Below are positions 1-5,922 of a stretch of DNA of 7,171 nucleotides, in pieces. How positions within the stretch are numbered: position 1 is the first letter of the stretch; each line of letters starts with the position of its first letter. A program made the translations under genes and the position numbers. The notes beneath the pieces were generated by a model. That model was not told the origin of the DNA. It saw only the letters and a list, made by a program, of their open reading frames with translations, and searched no databases. Source of the stretch: Pseudomonadota bacterium (GTDB taxonomy: Bacteria; Verrucomicrobiota; Verrucomicrobiia; Chthoniobacterales; UBA6821); contig RFPR01000107.1 in the NCBI GenBank assembly GCA_009928265.1, positions 1 to 7,171 of the forward strand, read 5' to 3'.

Positions 1-135
1 TCGAGCAACCATGCCAACGTCGTCAAGGCCACACTCTCGGCCCTCACCAGTCTCCGTCCCCGCCACGAGATCATGAAACTCCGTGGCAAGAAGGTCCGCA
101 GCGCCGCCCCCGAGGAGGCTCCCGCGGCAGCCTAA
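1..135 (+). CDS. rpsE: 30S ribosomal protein S5, C-terminal end (partial)
   Basis: The first 44 codons of the window are open from base 1 and end at TAA 133-135. The peptide contains NHANVVKATLSALTSLRP followed by a LRGKKV stretch. This matches the end of the S5 C-terminal domain (typical N-x-x-NVVKAT-x-x-AL). S5 is a 30S protein near the decoding site that helps translational fidelity. The start and the double-stranded-RNA-binding N-terminal domain lie upstream of the window. The last residues form a short Ala/Pro/Glu tail beyond the usual S5 end. The next gene is rplO, 13 bases downstream. The usual rpmD (L30) is not present between them. The identification rests on a short fragment but is strongly supported by gene order. 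Confidence 0.93.
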   Translation, partial: SSNHANVVKATLSALTSLRPRHEIMKLRGKKVRSAAPEEAPAAA

Positions 136-148
136 TCTTTTTTAGACC

Positions 149-661
149 ATGACCACCATGCGCCTTCACAACCTCGCCCCCCGTCCCGGTGCCAAGCACC
201 GCCGCAAGCGCCTCGGTATCGGCGAGAGCAGCGGACACGGAAAGACTTCCGGCCGTGGCCACAAGGGACAGCGCGCCCGTTCCGGCGGAAGCGTCCGTCT
301 CGGATTCGAGGGCGGCCAGATGCCCCTCATCCGCCGTCTGCCCAAGCGCGGTTTCAACAACACCGATTTCAAGCCCGTTTACGCGGTGATCAACCTCGAC
401 ACACTCGAGGCACGATTCGAATCGGGGGCCACGATCAACGAGGCAGCCCTGCGCTCCCTCCGTTTGGTTCACGGCCGCAATGACGGGATCAAGTTGCTCG
501 CCCGCGGCACCGTGACCAAGAAGTTCACAGTCGAGGTCGACAAGTCGAGCGCCGCAGCCAAGGAGAAACTTGAGGCCGCCGGTGGGTCCTTGATCCTGCG
601 CGAGCGCCCGACCAAGATTGCCACCCGTGCTGTCGTGAAGGCTGCCAAGAAGGCAGCCTGA
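149..661 (+). CDS. rplO: 50S ribosomal protein L15
   Basis: The product is a 170-residue basic protein of the L15 family, a late-assembling 50S protein that contacts 23S rRNA. The N terminus has the typical NLAPRPGAKHRRKRLGIG followed by a Gly/Lys/Arg-rich arm (residues 20-57, GHGKTSGRGHKGQRARSGG), an extended tail that threads into rRNA. The C-terminal globular part has the family signature around residues 113-148 (IKLLARGTV and AAAKEKLEAAGGSL). The end is a short basic/Ala tail, KAAKKAA. Length is slightly above the common ~145-150. There are two possible starts: ATG 149 (used here) and in-frame ATG 158, which gives MRLHNLAPRPG and resembles family N termini more closely. Neither has a Shine-Dalgarno site; a T6 tract (138-143) lies just upstream. 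It is probably co-transcribed with rpsE and secY. Confidence 0.97.
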   Translation: MTTMRLHNLAPRPGAKHRRKRLGIGESSGHGKTSGRGHKGQRARSGGSVRLGFEGGQMPLIRRLPKRGFNNTDFKPVYAVINLDTLEARFESGATINEAALRSLRLVHGRNDGIKLLARGTVTKKFTVEVDKSSAAAKEKLEAAGGSLILRERPTKIATRAVVKAAKKAA

Positions 662-714
662 TCGCCAACCATTTGAGCCCCCAAGAGTCATCAGAGTCTT
701 AAGGGCACCCAGAC

Positions 715-719
715 AAGGA
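715..719 (+). promoter_or_regulatory. Shine-Dalgarno site for secY
   Basis: AAGGA lies eight bases before the secY ATG at 728. It is one of only three clear ribosome-binding sites in the window, and it fixes the start. A second AGG directly abuts the ATG and is too close to act. Confidence 0.65.
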
Positions 720-727
720 CGCACAGG

Positions 728-2230
728 ATGATTTCGGCATTTGCCAACATCTTCAAGATTCCCGAACTGAGGCAACGAGTCCTCTTCACCTTCGGGATGA
801 TCGTGATCATGCGCATCGGCGCTGCGATCACTACCCCGGGCGTCAATGCACAGGTCCTGCGCGAATGGTTCCTCAACGTCGCCGACCACAGTGCCGGAGG
901 CGGTGCGGCAGCTCTCTTCAATCTTTTTTCAGGCGGCGCACTCGGTAATTGCGCCGTTTTTTCGCTGGGCATCATGCCATACATCAGCGCCTCCATCATG
1001 CTTCAGTTGCTCGGAGCAGTGATTCCAAAGCTAGGCCGCCTTGCCCGTGAGGATGGTGGGCGCCAGAAGATCGCCCAATACACCCGTTATGTGACGATCG
1101 CCCTTTGCTTCTTCCAGGGGTGGCTTCTTGCTCTCTCTTTCGAGAGCCCCGCGTCGAATCCCTTCCTGCCCGGCATCACCGATACGATCAATCGCATGGG
1201 AATCCCGCTTGTCTCCGATCCGGGACTCGCATTCCGCCTGCTGACCGTTCTGATCATGACGGCCGGAACCTTGTTGCTGATGTGGATCGGTGACCAGATC
1301 ACCGAGCGTGGCGTGGGCAACGGCATCTCCGTGATCATCACCATCGGCATCCTGGCACAGCTTCCGGCCGGACTCGTCCAGGCTTGGCGCACCTTTGTTC
1401 CGAGCGGTGGCGAGGCCTCGACCGTCAGCCCCGTGGTACTGGTTATCCTGTGTGCATTTCTCTTCCTGGTGATCGCCTCGGTCATTGCCGTAACGCAGGC
1501 GACCCGCCGAGTCAGTGTGCAGTACGCCAAGCGCGTGGTGGGCCGCAAGGTTTACGGAGGACAGACTCAATACATGCCTCTCAAGGTCAACTATGCAGGT
1601 GTCATGCCGATCATTTTTGCCCAGGCCATCCTGCTTTTCCCATCGACCATCCTAAACATGGCCTTCGGCCACAAGCCATGGGCGGTCTACTGGGCCAACC
1701 AGCTCTCCACCGGATGGATCCACTACAGCCTCTATGCGCTGCTGATCTTCGCCTTCAGCTATTTCTGGGTAGCCACCCAGTTCCAGCCTGCCCAGATCGC
1801 CGATGATCTCAAGAAGTACGGCGGCTTTATTCCCGGTGTGCGTCCGGGCAAGCCGACGGCGGATTTCCTCGACCACACGATGGGTCGACTTACCTTCGCC
1901 GGCGCCATTTTCCTCGTCATCATTGCCGTTTTGCCGCAGCTCCTGAGCCGCGCGCTGAACGTTCCTTACATGGCCGCACAGTTCTTCGGCGGTACGGGAC
2001 TGCTTATCATCGTTGGCGTCACCCTTGATACGATGCGCCAGGTCGAGACCTTCCTGCTCCAGCGCCACTACGACGGTTTCCTCCGAAAGGGAAAGATCCG
2101 TGGTCGCAGCATGGCCCGCCCCTCCGTGGGTGGATCCGCCGTCAGTGACACCTCGCTTGTCTGGCTCTACGCCGGGGTGGGATTCCTTGTCATCGCCGGA
2201 GTGACAGCCTACATCACGACCCACCGCTGA
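728..2230 (+). CDS. secY: Preprotein translocase subunit SecY
   Basis: This is the channel-forming subunit of the SecYEG translocon, an inner-membrane pore for export and insertion of nascent proteins. Membrane segments I read by hydrophobicity are at about 18-38, 74-98, 119-138, 166-188, 197-220, 234-256, 288-312, 332-350, 385-405 and 412-435. The first family signature is GIMPYISASIMLQLL (81-95), preceded by a plug-like Gly/Ala segment (58-72). GNGISVIITIGI (197-208) and cytosolic loop RRVSVQYAKR (260-269) are also typical. Loop C5 has LKKYGGFIPGVRPGKPTADF (361-380), with R372 at the place of the conserved ribosome/SecA-contact Arg. At 500 aa it is longer than the E. coli protein (443). Part of the excess is a wider loop at 138-165. 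The rest is a C-terminal extension holding an extra hydrophobic segment (477-496) after the basic tail RKGKIRGRSMAR. The spacer after rplO is 66 bases. Confidence 0.98.
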   Translation: MISAFANIFKIPELRQRVLFTFGMIVIMRIGAAITTPGVNAQVLREWFLNVADHSAGGGAAALFNLFSGGALGNCAVFSLGIMPYISASIMLQLLGAVIPKLGRLAREDGGRQKIAQYTRYVTIALCFFQGWLLALSFESPASNPFLPGITDTINRMGIPLVSDPGLAFRLLTVLIMTAGTLLLMWIGDQITERGVGNGISVIITIGILAQLPAGLVQAWRTFVPSGGEASTVSPVVLVILCAFLFLVIASVIAVTQATRRVSVQYAKRVVGRKVYGGQTQYMPLKVNYAGVMPIIFAQAILLFPSTILNMAFGHKPWAVYWANQLSTGWIHYSLYALLIFAFSYFWVATQFQPAQIADDLKKYGGFIPGVRPGKPTADFLDHTMGRLTFAGAIFLVIIAVLPQLLSRALNVPYMAAQFFGGTGLLIIVGVTLDTMRQVETFLLQRHYDGFLRKGKIRGRSMARPSVGGSAVSDTSLVWLYAGVGFLVIAGVTAYITTHR

Positions 2231-2234
2231 GGTC

Positions 2235-2238
2235 GGAG
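2235..2238 (+). promoter_or_regulatory. Shine-Dalgarno site for adk
   Basis: GGAG lies in the 13-base gap after the secY stop, five bases before a GTG codon at 2244. It supports GTG as the adk start, with coupling to secY translation likely. Confidence 0.6.
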
Positions 2239-2243
2239 TCGCC

Positions 2244-2912
2244 GTGAAAGCCTCCAAGCAGCGGATCCTGTTGCTGGGTCCGCCGGCCTCGGGGAAGGGG
2301 ACTCAGGCGGACCATCTTTCACGGGCGTTCGGGATCCCCCACGTCTCCACCGGCGCGTTGTTGCGCTCCGAGTGCGCGCGAGGCACGCCGTTGGGGCTTG
2401 AGGCTGATTCCTGGACAAGTCGCGGCCTCTTGGTGCCCGATGAACTGGCGGTCCGTGTGATTACGGCATGGATGGCGGGTAACGGGCCTCGGTTTCTTTT
2501 CGATGGGTTCCCGCGGACAACAGTTCAGGCGGAGCATCTCGATAAGGCGCTGGATGCCGCAAATACCCCGATTGAACTCGTGATCTTCCTCGATCTCAGT
2601 GAGAGCGAAATTCACCGCAGAATCCTAGATCGACTCACCTGTGCGGCATGTGGAACAACCTTCGGGGGATCGCTGCACGGGATGAAGATCGGCGATGCTT
2701 GCCCATCGTGCGGTGGTGATCTCATACGCCGCAATGACGACACCGAGGAAGCGCTCAGTGAACGTCTGCGCGTCTACCGCGAATCAACCCTTCCGGTTGT
2801 TACGTATTACCGCAAAAAGAATCCGTCAATTTTTCACCGCGTGGACGCGGGGGAGGGGAGTGACGAGATTTTTCAAAAGCTCTCAGCGCTCGTTTCTGCA
2901 GATAAAGGATGA
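2244..2912 (+). CDS. adk: Adenylate kinase with a Cys4 zinc-type LID
   Basis: A cytosolic enzyme that interconverts ATP + AMP and 2 ADP. The P-loop is GPPASGKGT (12-20). The AMP-binding region includes STGALLRSE (35-43) and GLLVPDEL (61-68), and DGFPRT (87-92) is the family signature. The LID domain (about 129-165) holds two CxxC pairs, C133/C136 and C153/C156. This is the arrangement of zinc-binding adenylate kinases, as in Gram-positive and thermophilic forms. Arg-rich RRNDD (162-166) and RLRVY (174-178) supply the catalytic arginines. The 222-residue length is normal for the long form. Translation starts at GTG with a GGAG site. Third-position codon use is less C-biased than in the flanking ribosomal genes, consistent with lower expression. 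Its stop codon lies inside a repeat-like sequence, so the last few residues may have been remodelled by it. Confidence 0.97.
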   Translation: MKASKQRILLLGPPASGKGTQADHLSRAFGIPHVSTGALLRSECARGTPLGLEADSWTSRGLLVPDELAVRVITAWMAGNGPRFLFDGFPRTTVQAEHLDKALDAANTPIELVIFLDLSESEIHRRILDRLTCAACGTTFGGSLHGMKIGDACPSCGGDLIRRNDDTEEALSERLRVYRESTLPVVTYYRKKNPSIFHRVDAGEGSDEIFQKLSALVSADKG

Positions 2913-3022
2913 GGGATGAAGGATCTGGGATGAAAAACATTTTTGCTTTGCTGACTTCATGATTCCTCATCCGATTGTTGCTTCGGCAACTCCTTTCATC
3001 ATTCAGCGTTCATAATTCATCC
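2907..3022. repeat. AT-richer, repeat-like spacer with complementary arms between adk and map
   Basis: The left arm carries three copies of GGATGA (2907-2912, 2914-2919, 2928-2933). The right arm carries TTCAT copies (2956-2960, 2995-2999, 3009-3013, 3016-3020) and ends in TTCATCC (3016-3022). GGATGAA at 2914-2920 and at 2928-2934 is the exact complement of that end. GGATGAGG (2907-2914) also pairs perfectly with CCTCATCC (2965-2972), extendable to 11 positions with one G-U. The composition is clearly different from the surrounding GC-rich genes. It looks like a small dispersed intergenic repeat that inserted at the adk stop, but with one copy in view this is inference. Confidence 0.5.
2977..2990 (+). 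other. RNA hairpin GTTGC-TTCG-GCAAC
   Basis: A perfect 5-bp stem closes a TTCG loop with C-G closing pair, the extra-stable cUUCGg tetraloop. It lies in the middle of the adk-map spacer. No T-run follows, so it is not a classical terminator. It could protect or separate the transcript segments, or simply be the core of the repeat element. Confidence 0.55.
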
Positions 3023-3031
3023 ATTCCCAGC

Positions 3032-3796
3032 ATGTCTTCCATCCCAATCAAATCCCCCGCGGACATCGTCAAAATGCGCGCCGCTGGGCGTACGGCCGCA
3101 ATCGTGCTGGATCGTCTGGCAAAGCTTGTCGCGCCCGGTGTGACAACCGGCGAAATCGATCGCGCCGCTGGGGAATTCATGGCGGAACTGGGATGCCGCA
3201 GTGCCTTCCTGGGCTATCGTGGTTTTCCCGCCCAGACCTGCATCTCGGTCAACGAGGAAGTTGTCCACGGGATCGGCGGTGCCCGCCGGTTAGCCTACGG
3301 TGATCTCGTTAAGATCGACACCGGCATCATCCTGGACGGCTGGATCGGGGACACGGCAACCTCCGTTCCCTGCGGGGCCGTTGATCCGGAGACTGAGCGG
3401 CTTTGCATCGCTACAAAGAGGATCCTTGAGGGTGCAATTCCCTTCGCTGTGGCCGGGCGCCGTCTGGGCGATCTTTCCAATTACATCGAGACCGAGGCCG
3501 TGAAGTTGGGTCTGGGTGTTGTCCGCGAGTTTGTGGGACATGGCGTGGGTCGCAAACTGCACGAGGAACCACAGATTCCCAATTATGGCCGTAAGGGCTC
3601 CGGACCAAAGCTGAAGGCCGGAATGACCCTCGCCATCGAACCGATGATCAACCTCGGCGTTGAGAAGGTCCGGATCCTCGAGGACGGGTGGACCGTGGTC
3701 ACGGAGGATGGCAAACCGTCGGCCCATTTCGAGCATACCATCCTTGTGACGGAAAATGAACCTAAGGTGTTGACATGCCTACCCCCGATAGCTTAA
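3032..3796 (+). CDS. map: Methionine aminopeptidase, type I
   Basis: Removes the initiator Met from nascent proteins when the second residue is small. It is a cytosolic, two-metal peptidase with the pita-bread fold. Counting from ATG 3032 (254 aa), the five metal ligands are D96 (KIDTG), D107 (IGDTATS), H170 (FVGHGVG), E203 (AIEPM) and E234 (HFEHT). Substrate-site His residues are H79 (VVHGIG) and H177 (KLHEEP). All catalytic residues are therefore present. There is no N-terminal zinc-finger extension, so it is the short class Ia form. An upstream TTG at 2975 would add 19 residues, but those come from the repeat-like spacer and are not family-like. MSSIPIKSPADIVKMRAAGR fits the family N terminus well. 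No Shine-Dalgarno site is visible. The 3' end overlaps infA by 22 bases in another frame. Confidence 0.97.
   Translation: MSSIPIKSPADIVKMRAAGRTAAIVLDRLAKLVAPGVTTGEIDRAAGEFMAELGCRSAFLGYRGFPAQTCISVNEEVVHGIGGARRLAYGDLVKIDTGIILDGWIGDTATSVPCGAVDPETERLCIATKRILEGAIPFAVAGRRLGDLSNYIETEAVKLGLGVVREFVGHGVGRKLHEEPQIPNYGRKGSGPKLKAGMTLAIEPMINLGVEKVRILEDGWTVVTEDGKPSAHFEHTILVTENEPKVLTCLPPIA
3764..3769 (+). promoter_or_regulatory. Shine-Dalgarno site for infA, inside map
   Basis: AAGGTG lies in the 3' end of map, five bases before ATG 3775. It supports the infA start that overlaps map, rather than the internal ATG at 3829. Confidence 0.6.
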
Positions 3797-4017
3797 AACA
3801 CCAGGCCCTAGTCGTAGAGAGACTGTCCATGGCCCGCTTCCGAGTGGAGCTTGCCGGAGGCAGAAGAATGCGGGCTACGGTCTCTGGTCGGCTGCGTTTG
3901 AGCTTCACGCGCATCGCCCCCGGACACCGAGTGATCATCAGCGTTTCTCCCTACGACCTGGACCAAGGAACCATCATCCAGCGACTCCCGCAGTCACCAT
4001 CCGAACACAACACCTGA
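3775..4017 (+). CDS. infA: Translation initiation factor IF-1
   Basis: An 80-residue, single OB-fold (S1-like) protein that binds the 30S A site during initiation. Family landmarks are visible: ALVVERLSMARFRVELAGG (11-29, matching the typical G-x-V-x-x-x-L-x-x-x-x-FRVEL-x-x-G), ATVSGRLRLSFTRIAPGHRV (34-53) and SPYDLDQGTIIQR (58-70, usual form SPYDL-x-x-G-R-I-x-x-R). It is somewhat divergent: T66 replaces the common Arg after Gly, and His follows Gly50 where Asp is usual. The C terminus is extended by about ten polar residues. The start at 3775 is backed by a good ribosome-binding site and by the need for the first beta strand. The gene overlaps map by 22 bases, suggesting translational coupling. 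Confidence 0.93.
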   Translation: MPTPDSLKHQALVVERLSMARFRVELAGGRRMRATVSGRLRLSFTRIAPGHRVIISVSPYDLDQGTIIQRLPQSPSEHNT

Positions 4018-4030
4018 CACCGACACCTGC

Positions 4031-4046
4031 CGGCGCGAAAGCGCCG
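4031..4046 (+). promoter_or_regulatory. GAAA-capped hairpin upstream of rpmJ
   Basis: CGGCGC-GAAA-GCGCCG is a perfect 6-bp all-GC stem with a GNRA tetraloop. It occupies the centre of the 40-base infA-rpmJ gap and ends 11 bases before the rpmJ ATG. No T-tract follows, so it is not an intrinsic terminator. Its place suggests a role in rpmJ translation, mRNA stability or protein binding, but no function is shown. Confidence 0.6.
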
Positions 4047-4057
4047 ACGACCCGCGC

Positions 4058-4171
4058 ATGAAAGTCCGAGCTTCCGTAAAACGTCTTTGCGAAACCTGCA
4101 AGATCGTCCGCCGCAATAACGTGGTGCGCGTCGTCTGCAAGAACCCCCGCCACAAGCAGCGTCAGGGCTGA
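4058..4171 (+). CDS. rpmJ: 50S ribosomal protein L36
   Basis: A 37-codon gene encoding MKVRASVKRLCETCKIVRR then NNVVRVVCKNPRHKQRQG. L36 is the smallest 50S protein, a zinc ribbon bound to 23S rRNA. The zinc ligands C11, C14, C27 and H32 are all present with the standard spacing, so this is the zinc-containing (C+) form. Length and sequence are typical (37-38 aa). The place between infA and rpsM is the classical one. No Shine-Dalgarno site precedes the ATG; a strong hairpin ends 11 bases upstream. A T7 tract (4174-4180) follows directly after the stop. Confidence 0.97.
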   Translation: MKVRASVKRLCETCKIVRRNNVVRVVCKNPRHKQRQG

Positions 4172-4214
4172 CATTTTTTTCGAGACCCTTTTTCATCCCC
4201 AATACCACACGACC

Positions 4215-4592
4215 ATGCCACGACTTCTCGGCGTAGAAATTCCCGGTGACAAGCGCATCGAGGCCTCCCTCCGTTACATCTACGGAATCGGACCCAAGAC
4301 CTCCAAGCGAGTCCTCGAACAGGCCAATATTAACCCCGACGTAAGGGCCAAGGAACTCAGCCCTGAGCAGATCGGTTCCATTATCTCGGCCATCACGGCC
4401 CAGAAGGTAGTCATCGAGGGTGACCTTCGCCGTGAACTTCAGTCCAACCTGAAGCGCCTCCAGGCAATCAACTGCTACCGAGGCATCCGCCACCGCCGCG
4501 GTCTGCCCGTACGCGGTCAGCGCACTCAGACTAACGCCCGCACCCGCAAGGGACCACGCAAGACCGTCGGCGTTGTCCGTTCGAAGGATTAA
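4215..4592 (+). CDS. rpsM: 30S ribosomal protein S13
   Basis: A 125-residue protein of the 30S head that contacts the 50S subunit and P-site tRNA. The N-terminal helix-two-turn-helix region begins MPRLLGVEIPGDKRIEASLR and includes YGIGPKTSKRVL (23-34). The family signature CYRGIRHRRGLPVRGQRT lies at 87-104. The C-terminal basic tail NARTRKGPRKTVGVV reaches toward tRNA. The length is normal. It is 43 bases after rpmJ. That gap is T/C-rich (T7 at 4174-4180, T5 near 4189) and lacks a Shine-Dalgarno site. In many bacteria this gene heads the alpha operon controlled by S4, but I cannot see a recognisable S4-binding pseudoknot here. Confidence 0.98.
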   Translation: MPRLLGVEIPGDKRIEASLRYIYGIGPKTSKRVLEQANINPDVRAKELSPEQIGSIISAITAQKVVIEGDLRRELQSNLKRLQAINCYRGIRHRRGLPVRGQRTQTNARTRKGPRKTVGVVRSKD

Positions 4593-4611
4593 TCCTCAGC
4601 CTCACTGATTC

Positions 4612-5199
4612 ATGTCCGAAGAAACGCCCGTCACACCAGAGAATTCCGAGATCCCGGCCGCGCCCGTGGCTCCAGCAGCGCCAGCCGAGACCGCTCCCGT
4701 AGCACCTGCAGCCGCCAAGGCTGAGAAGCCCAAGGCCCCCAAGAAGTCCAAGGAAAAGAAGACCGAGGAGGCCGCTCCCGCTGCTCCTGTCAGTTTCAAT
4801 CTCGATGATCCGATCGAGCCGCCCAAGATCGTCAAGGCCAAGGGAAGCAAGAATATCACCCAAGGCATCGCCCACGTCCAGGCCACCTTCAATAACACCA
4901 TTGTGAGCGTCACCGACCTCCGTGGTGCAGTGCTCGGTTGGTCAACCGCCGGCAAGATGGGCTTCAAGGGATCCCGTAAGAGCACGGCCTATGCCGCCCA
5001 GCTCGTCGCCCAGGATGCCTGCCGTCAGGCCATGGGACACGGCCTCAAAGAGGTCGAGGTCCGCATTAAGGGCCCCGGCTCAGGTCGCGAATCCGCCGTC
5101 CGCGCCATGCAGGCCATCGGCCTCGAGATCAGCCTGATCCAGGACGTGACCCCCGTTCCTCACAACGGCTGCCGTCCTCCCAAGCAGCGCCGCGTCTGA
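4612..5199 (+). CDS. rpsK: 30S ribosomal protein S11 with long N-terminal extension
   Basis: S11 forms part of the 30S platform near the mRNA exit and E site. The conserved core starts at about residue 77 (KGSKNITQGIAHVQATFNNT) and runs through LGWSTAGKMGFKGSRKST (108-125), KGPGSGRES (153-161) and the invariant end DVTPVPHNGCRPPKQRRV (178-195). This end contains N185 of the HNG motif, the Asn that becomes isoaspartate in other bacteria. The core is of normal size (~120 aa), but residues 1-76 are additional. They comprise an acidic Ser/Glu start, an Ala/Pro-rich stretch (16-37), a Lys-rich stretch (36-50), then a second Ala/Pro segment and SFNLDDPIEPPKIVKAKG. The extension is in the same frame, has no internal Met before the core, and has codon use like the core, so it is probably truly translated. 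The spacer after rpsM is 19 bases, without a Shine-Dalgarno site. Confidence 0.97.
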   Translation: MSEETPVTPENSEIPAAPVAPAAPAETAPVAPAAAKAEKPKAPKKSKEKKTEEAAPAAPVSFNLDDPIEPPKIVKAKGSKNITQGIAHVQATFNNTIVSVTDLRGAVLGWSTAGKMGFKGSRKSTAYAAQLVAQDACRQAMGHGLKEVEVRIKGPGSGRESAVRAMQAIGLEISLIQDVTPVPHNGCRPPKQRRV

Positions 5200-5243
5200 T
5201 TTTCACAGAGACTCGATCACCCATTTACTAGAACCGATTCATC

Positions 5244-5855
5244 ATGGCCCGTTACACTGGACCCAAAACCAAAGTCAGCCGCCGCTACGGCGTCCTTCTC
5301 GCCGGCTCCGGCCGCGCCTTCGAGCACAAGGCTTATCCTCCCGGCCAGCACGGCCCCAAGGGTGCCCGTCGCAAGGTTTCTGAATATGGCACCGCCCTCG
5401 CCGAGAAGCAGAAGCTCCGCTTCCAGTATGGCGTTCTCGAGCGTCAGTTCCGCCGGTACTTCGAGACTGCTCTCAAGACCCGTGGCGTCACCGGTCTGAT
5501 CCTTCTGCAACTCCTTGAGACCCGTCTCGACAATGTCGTCTACCGTATGGGGTTTGCCAAGACCCGCTCGGCTGCCCGTCAGATGGTAGCCCACGGTCAC
5601 ATTGCCGTGAACGGACGCAAGTGCGACGTTTCTTCGGCGACCCTGAAGGTTGGTGATGCGGTTTCCGTCCGTCCTAAGGATGGTTCCAAGCGCCTCGCTC
5701 AGCGCGGTCTGGACCAGACCCAGATCGTCGAGGCCCCGGATTGGCTTCTTGTTGATAAGGAGGCCCTCAGCGGCAAGGTTGTGCGTATTCCGACCCGCGA
5801 GGAGATCAATCCCGTGGTGAATGAGCAACTCGTCGTTGAGTTGTATTCCCGCTAA
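5244..5855 (+). CDS. rpsD: 30S ribosomal protein S4
   Basis: S4 is a primary 16S rRNA-binding protein that nucleates 30S assembly. The N-terminal domain starts MARYTGPKTKVSRRYGVLL and has YPPGQHG (31-37), a family hallmark. The S4 RNA-binding domain follows at about 92-155, with signature LETRLDNVVYRMGF (91-104) and ARQMVAHGHIAVNG (111-124). The C-terminal segment has PDWLLVDKEALSGKVVRIPTREE. There is no Cys cluster in the N-terminal region (the only Cys is C127), so this is the zinc-free (C-) form. Length 203 is normal. It is the last gene before a strong terminator; rpoA and rplQ, which usually follow, are absent. Where studied, S4 represses translation of its own operon, which is possible but unproven here. 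Confidence 0.98.
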   Translation: MARYTGPKTKVSRRYGVLLAGSGRAFEHKAYPPGQHGPKGARRKVSEYGTALAEKQKLRFQYGVLERQFRRYFETALKTRGVTGLILLQLLETRLDNVVYRMGFAKTRSAARQMVAHGHIAVNGRKCDVSSATLKVGDAVSVRPKDGSKRLAQRGLDQTQIVEAPDWLLVDKEALSGKVVRIPTREEINPVVNEQLVVELYSR

Positions 5856-5871
5856 TCTCTATACCCCTTTC

Positions 5872-5913
5872 AAAAAAGCCGCCCGGAGTGATCCGTGGCG
5901 GCTTTTTTCTTTT
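5872..5913 (+). terminator. Strong intrinsic terminator after rpsD
   Basis: AAAAAAGCCGCC (5872-5883) pairs with GGCGGCTTTTTT (5897-5908). Inside the loop CGGA (5884-5887) pairs with TCCG (5892-5895) around a GTGA tetraloop, leaving T5896 as the only bulge. The T-run continues as TTTTTTCTTTT. Because the left side starts with A6, the reverse strand also reads as stem plus T-run, so it could act in both directions. It closes the ribosomal gene cluster. Confidence 0.92.
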
Positions 5914-5922
5914 CCCGATCTG

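Noticed and set aside
684..698. Direct repeat AGAGTC twice before secY
   Set aside because: Two six-base copies in a 66-base spacer are within chance, and there is no further structure.
71..889. Reverse-strand open frame of 272 codons opposite rpsE, rplO and secY
   Set aside because: It lies entirely opposite conserved ribosomal and secY coding sequence, with a low-complexity translation.
2975..3031. TTG start at 2975 extending Map by 19 residues
   Set aside because: The added residues come from the repeat-like spacer and UUCG hairpin, and type I Map proteins normally begin close to the I-K-S/T-P motif reached by ATG 3032.
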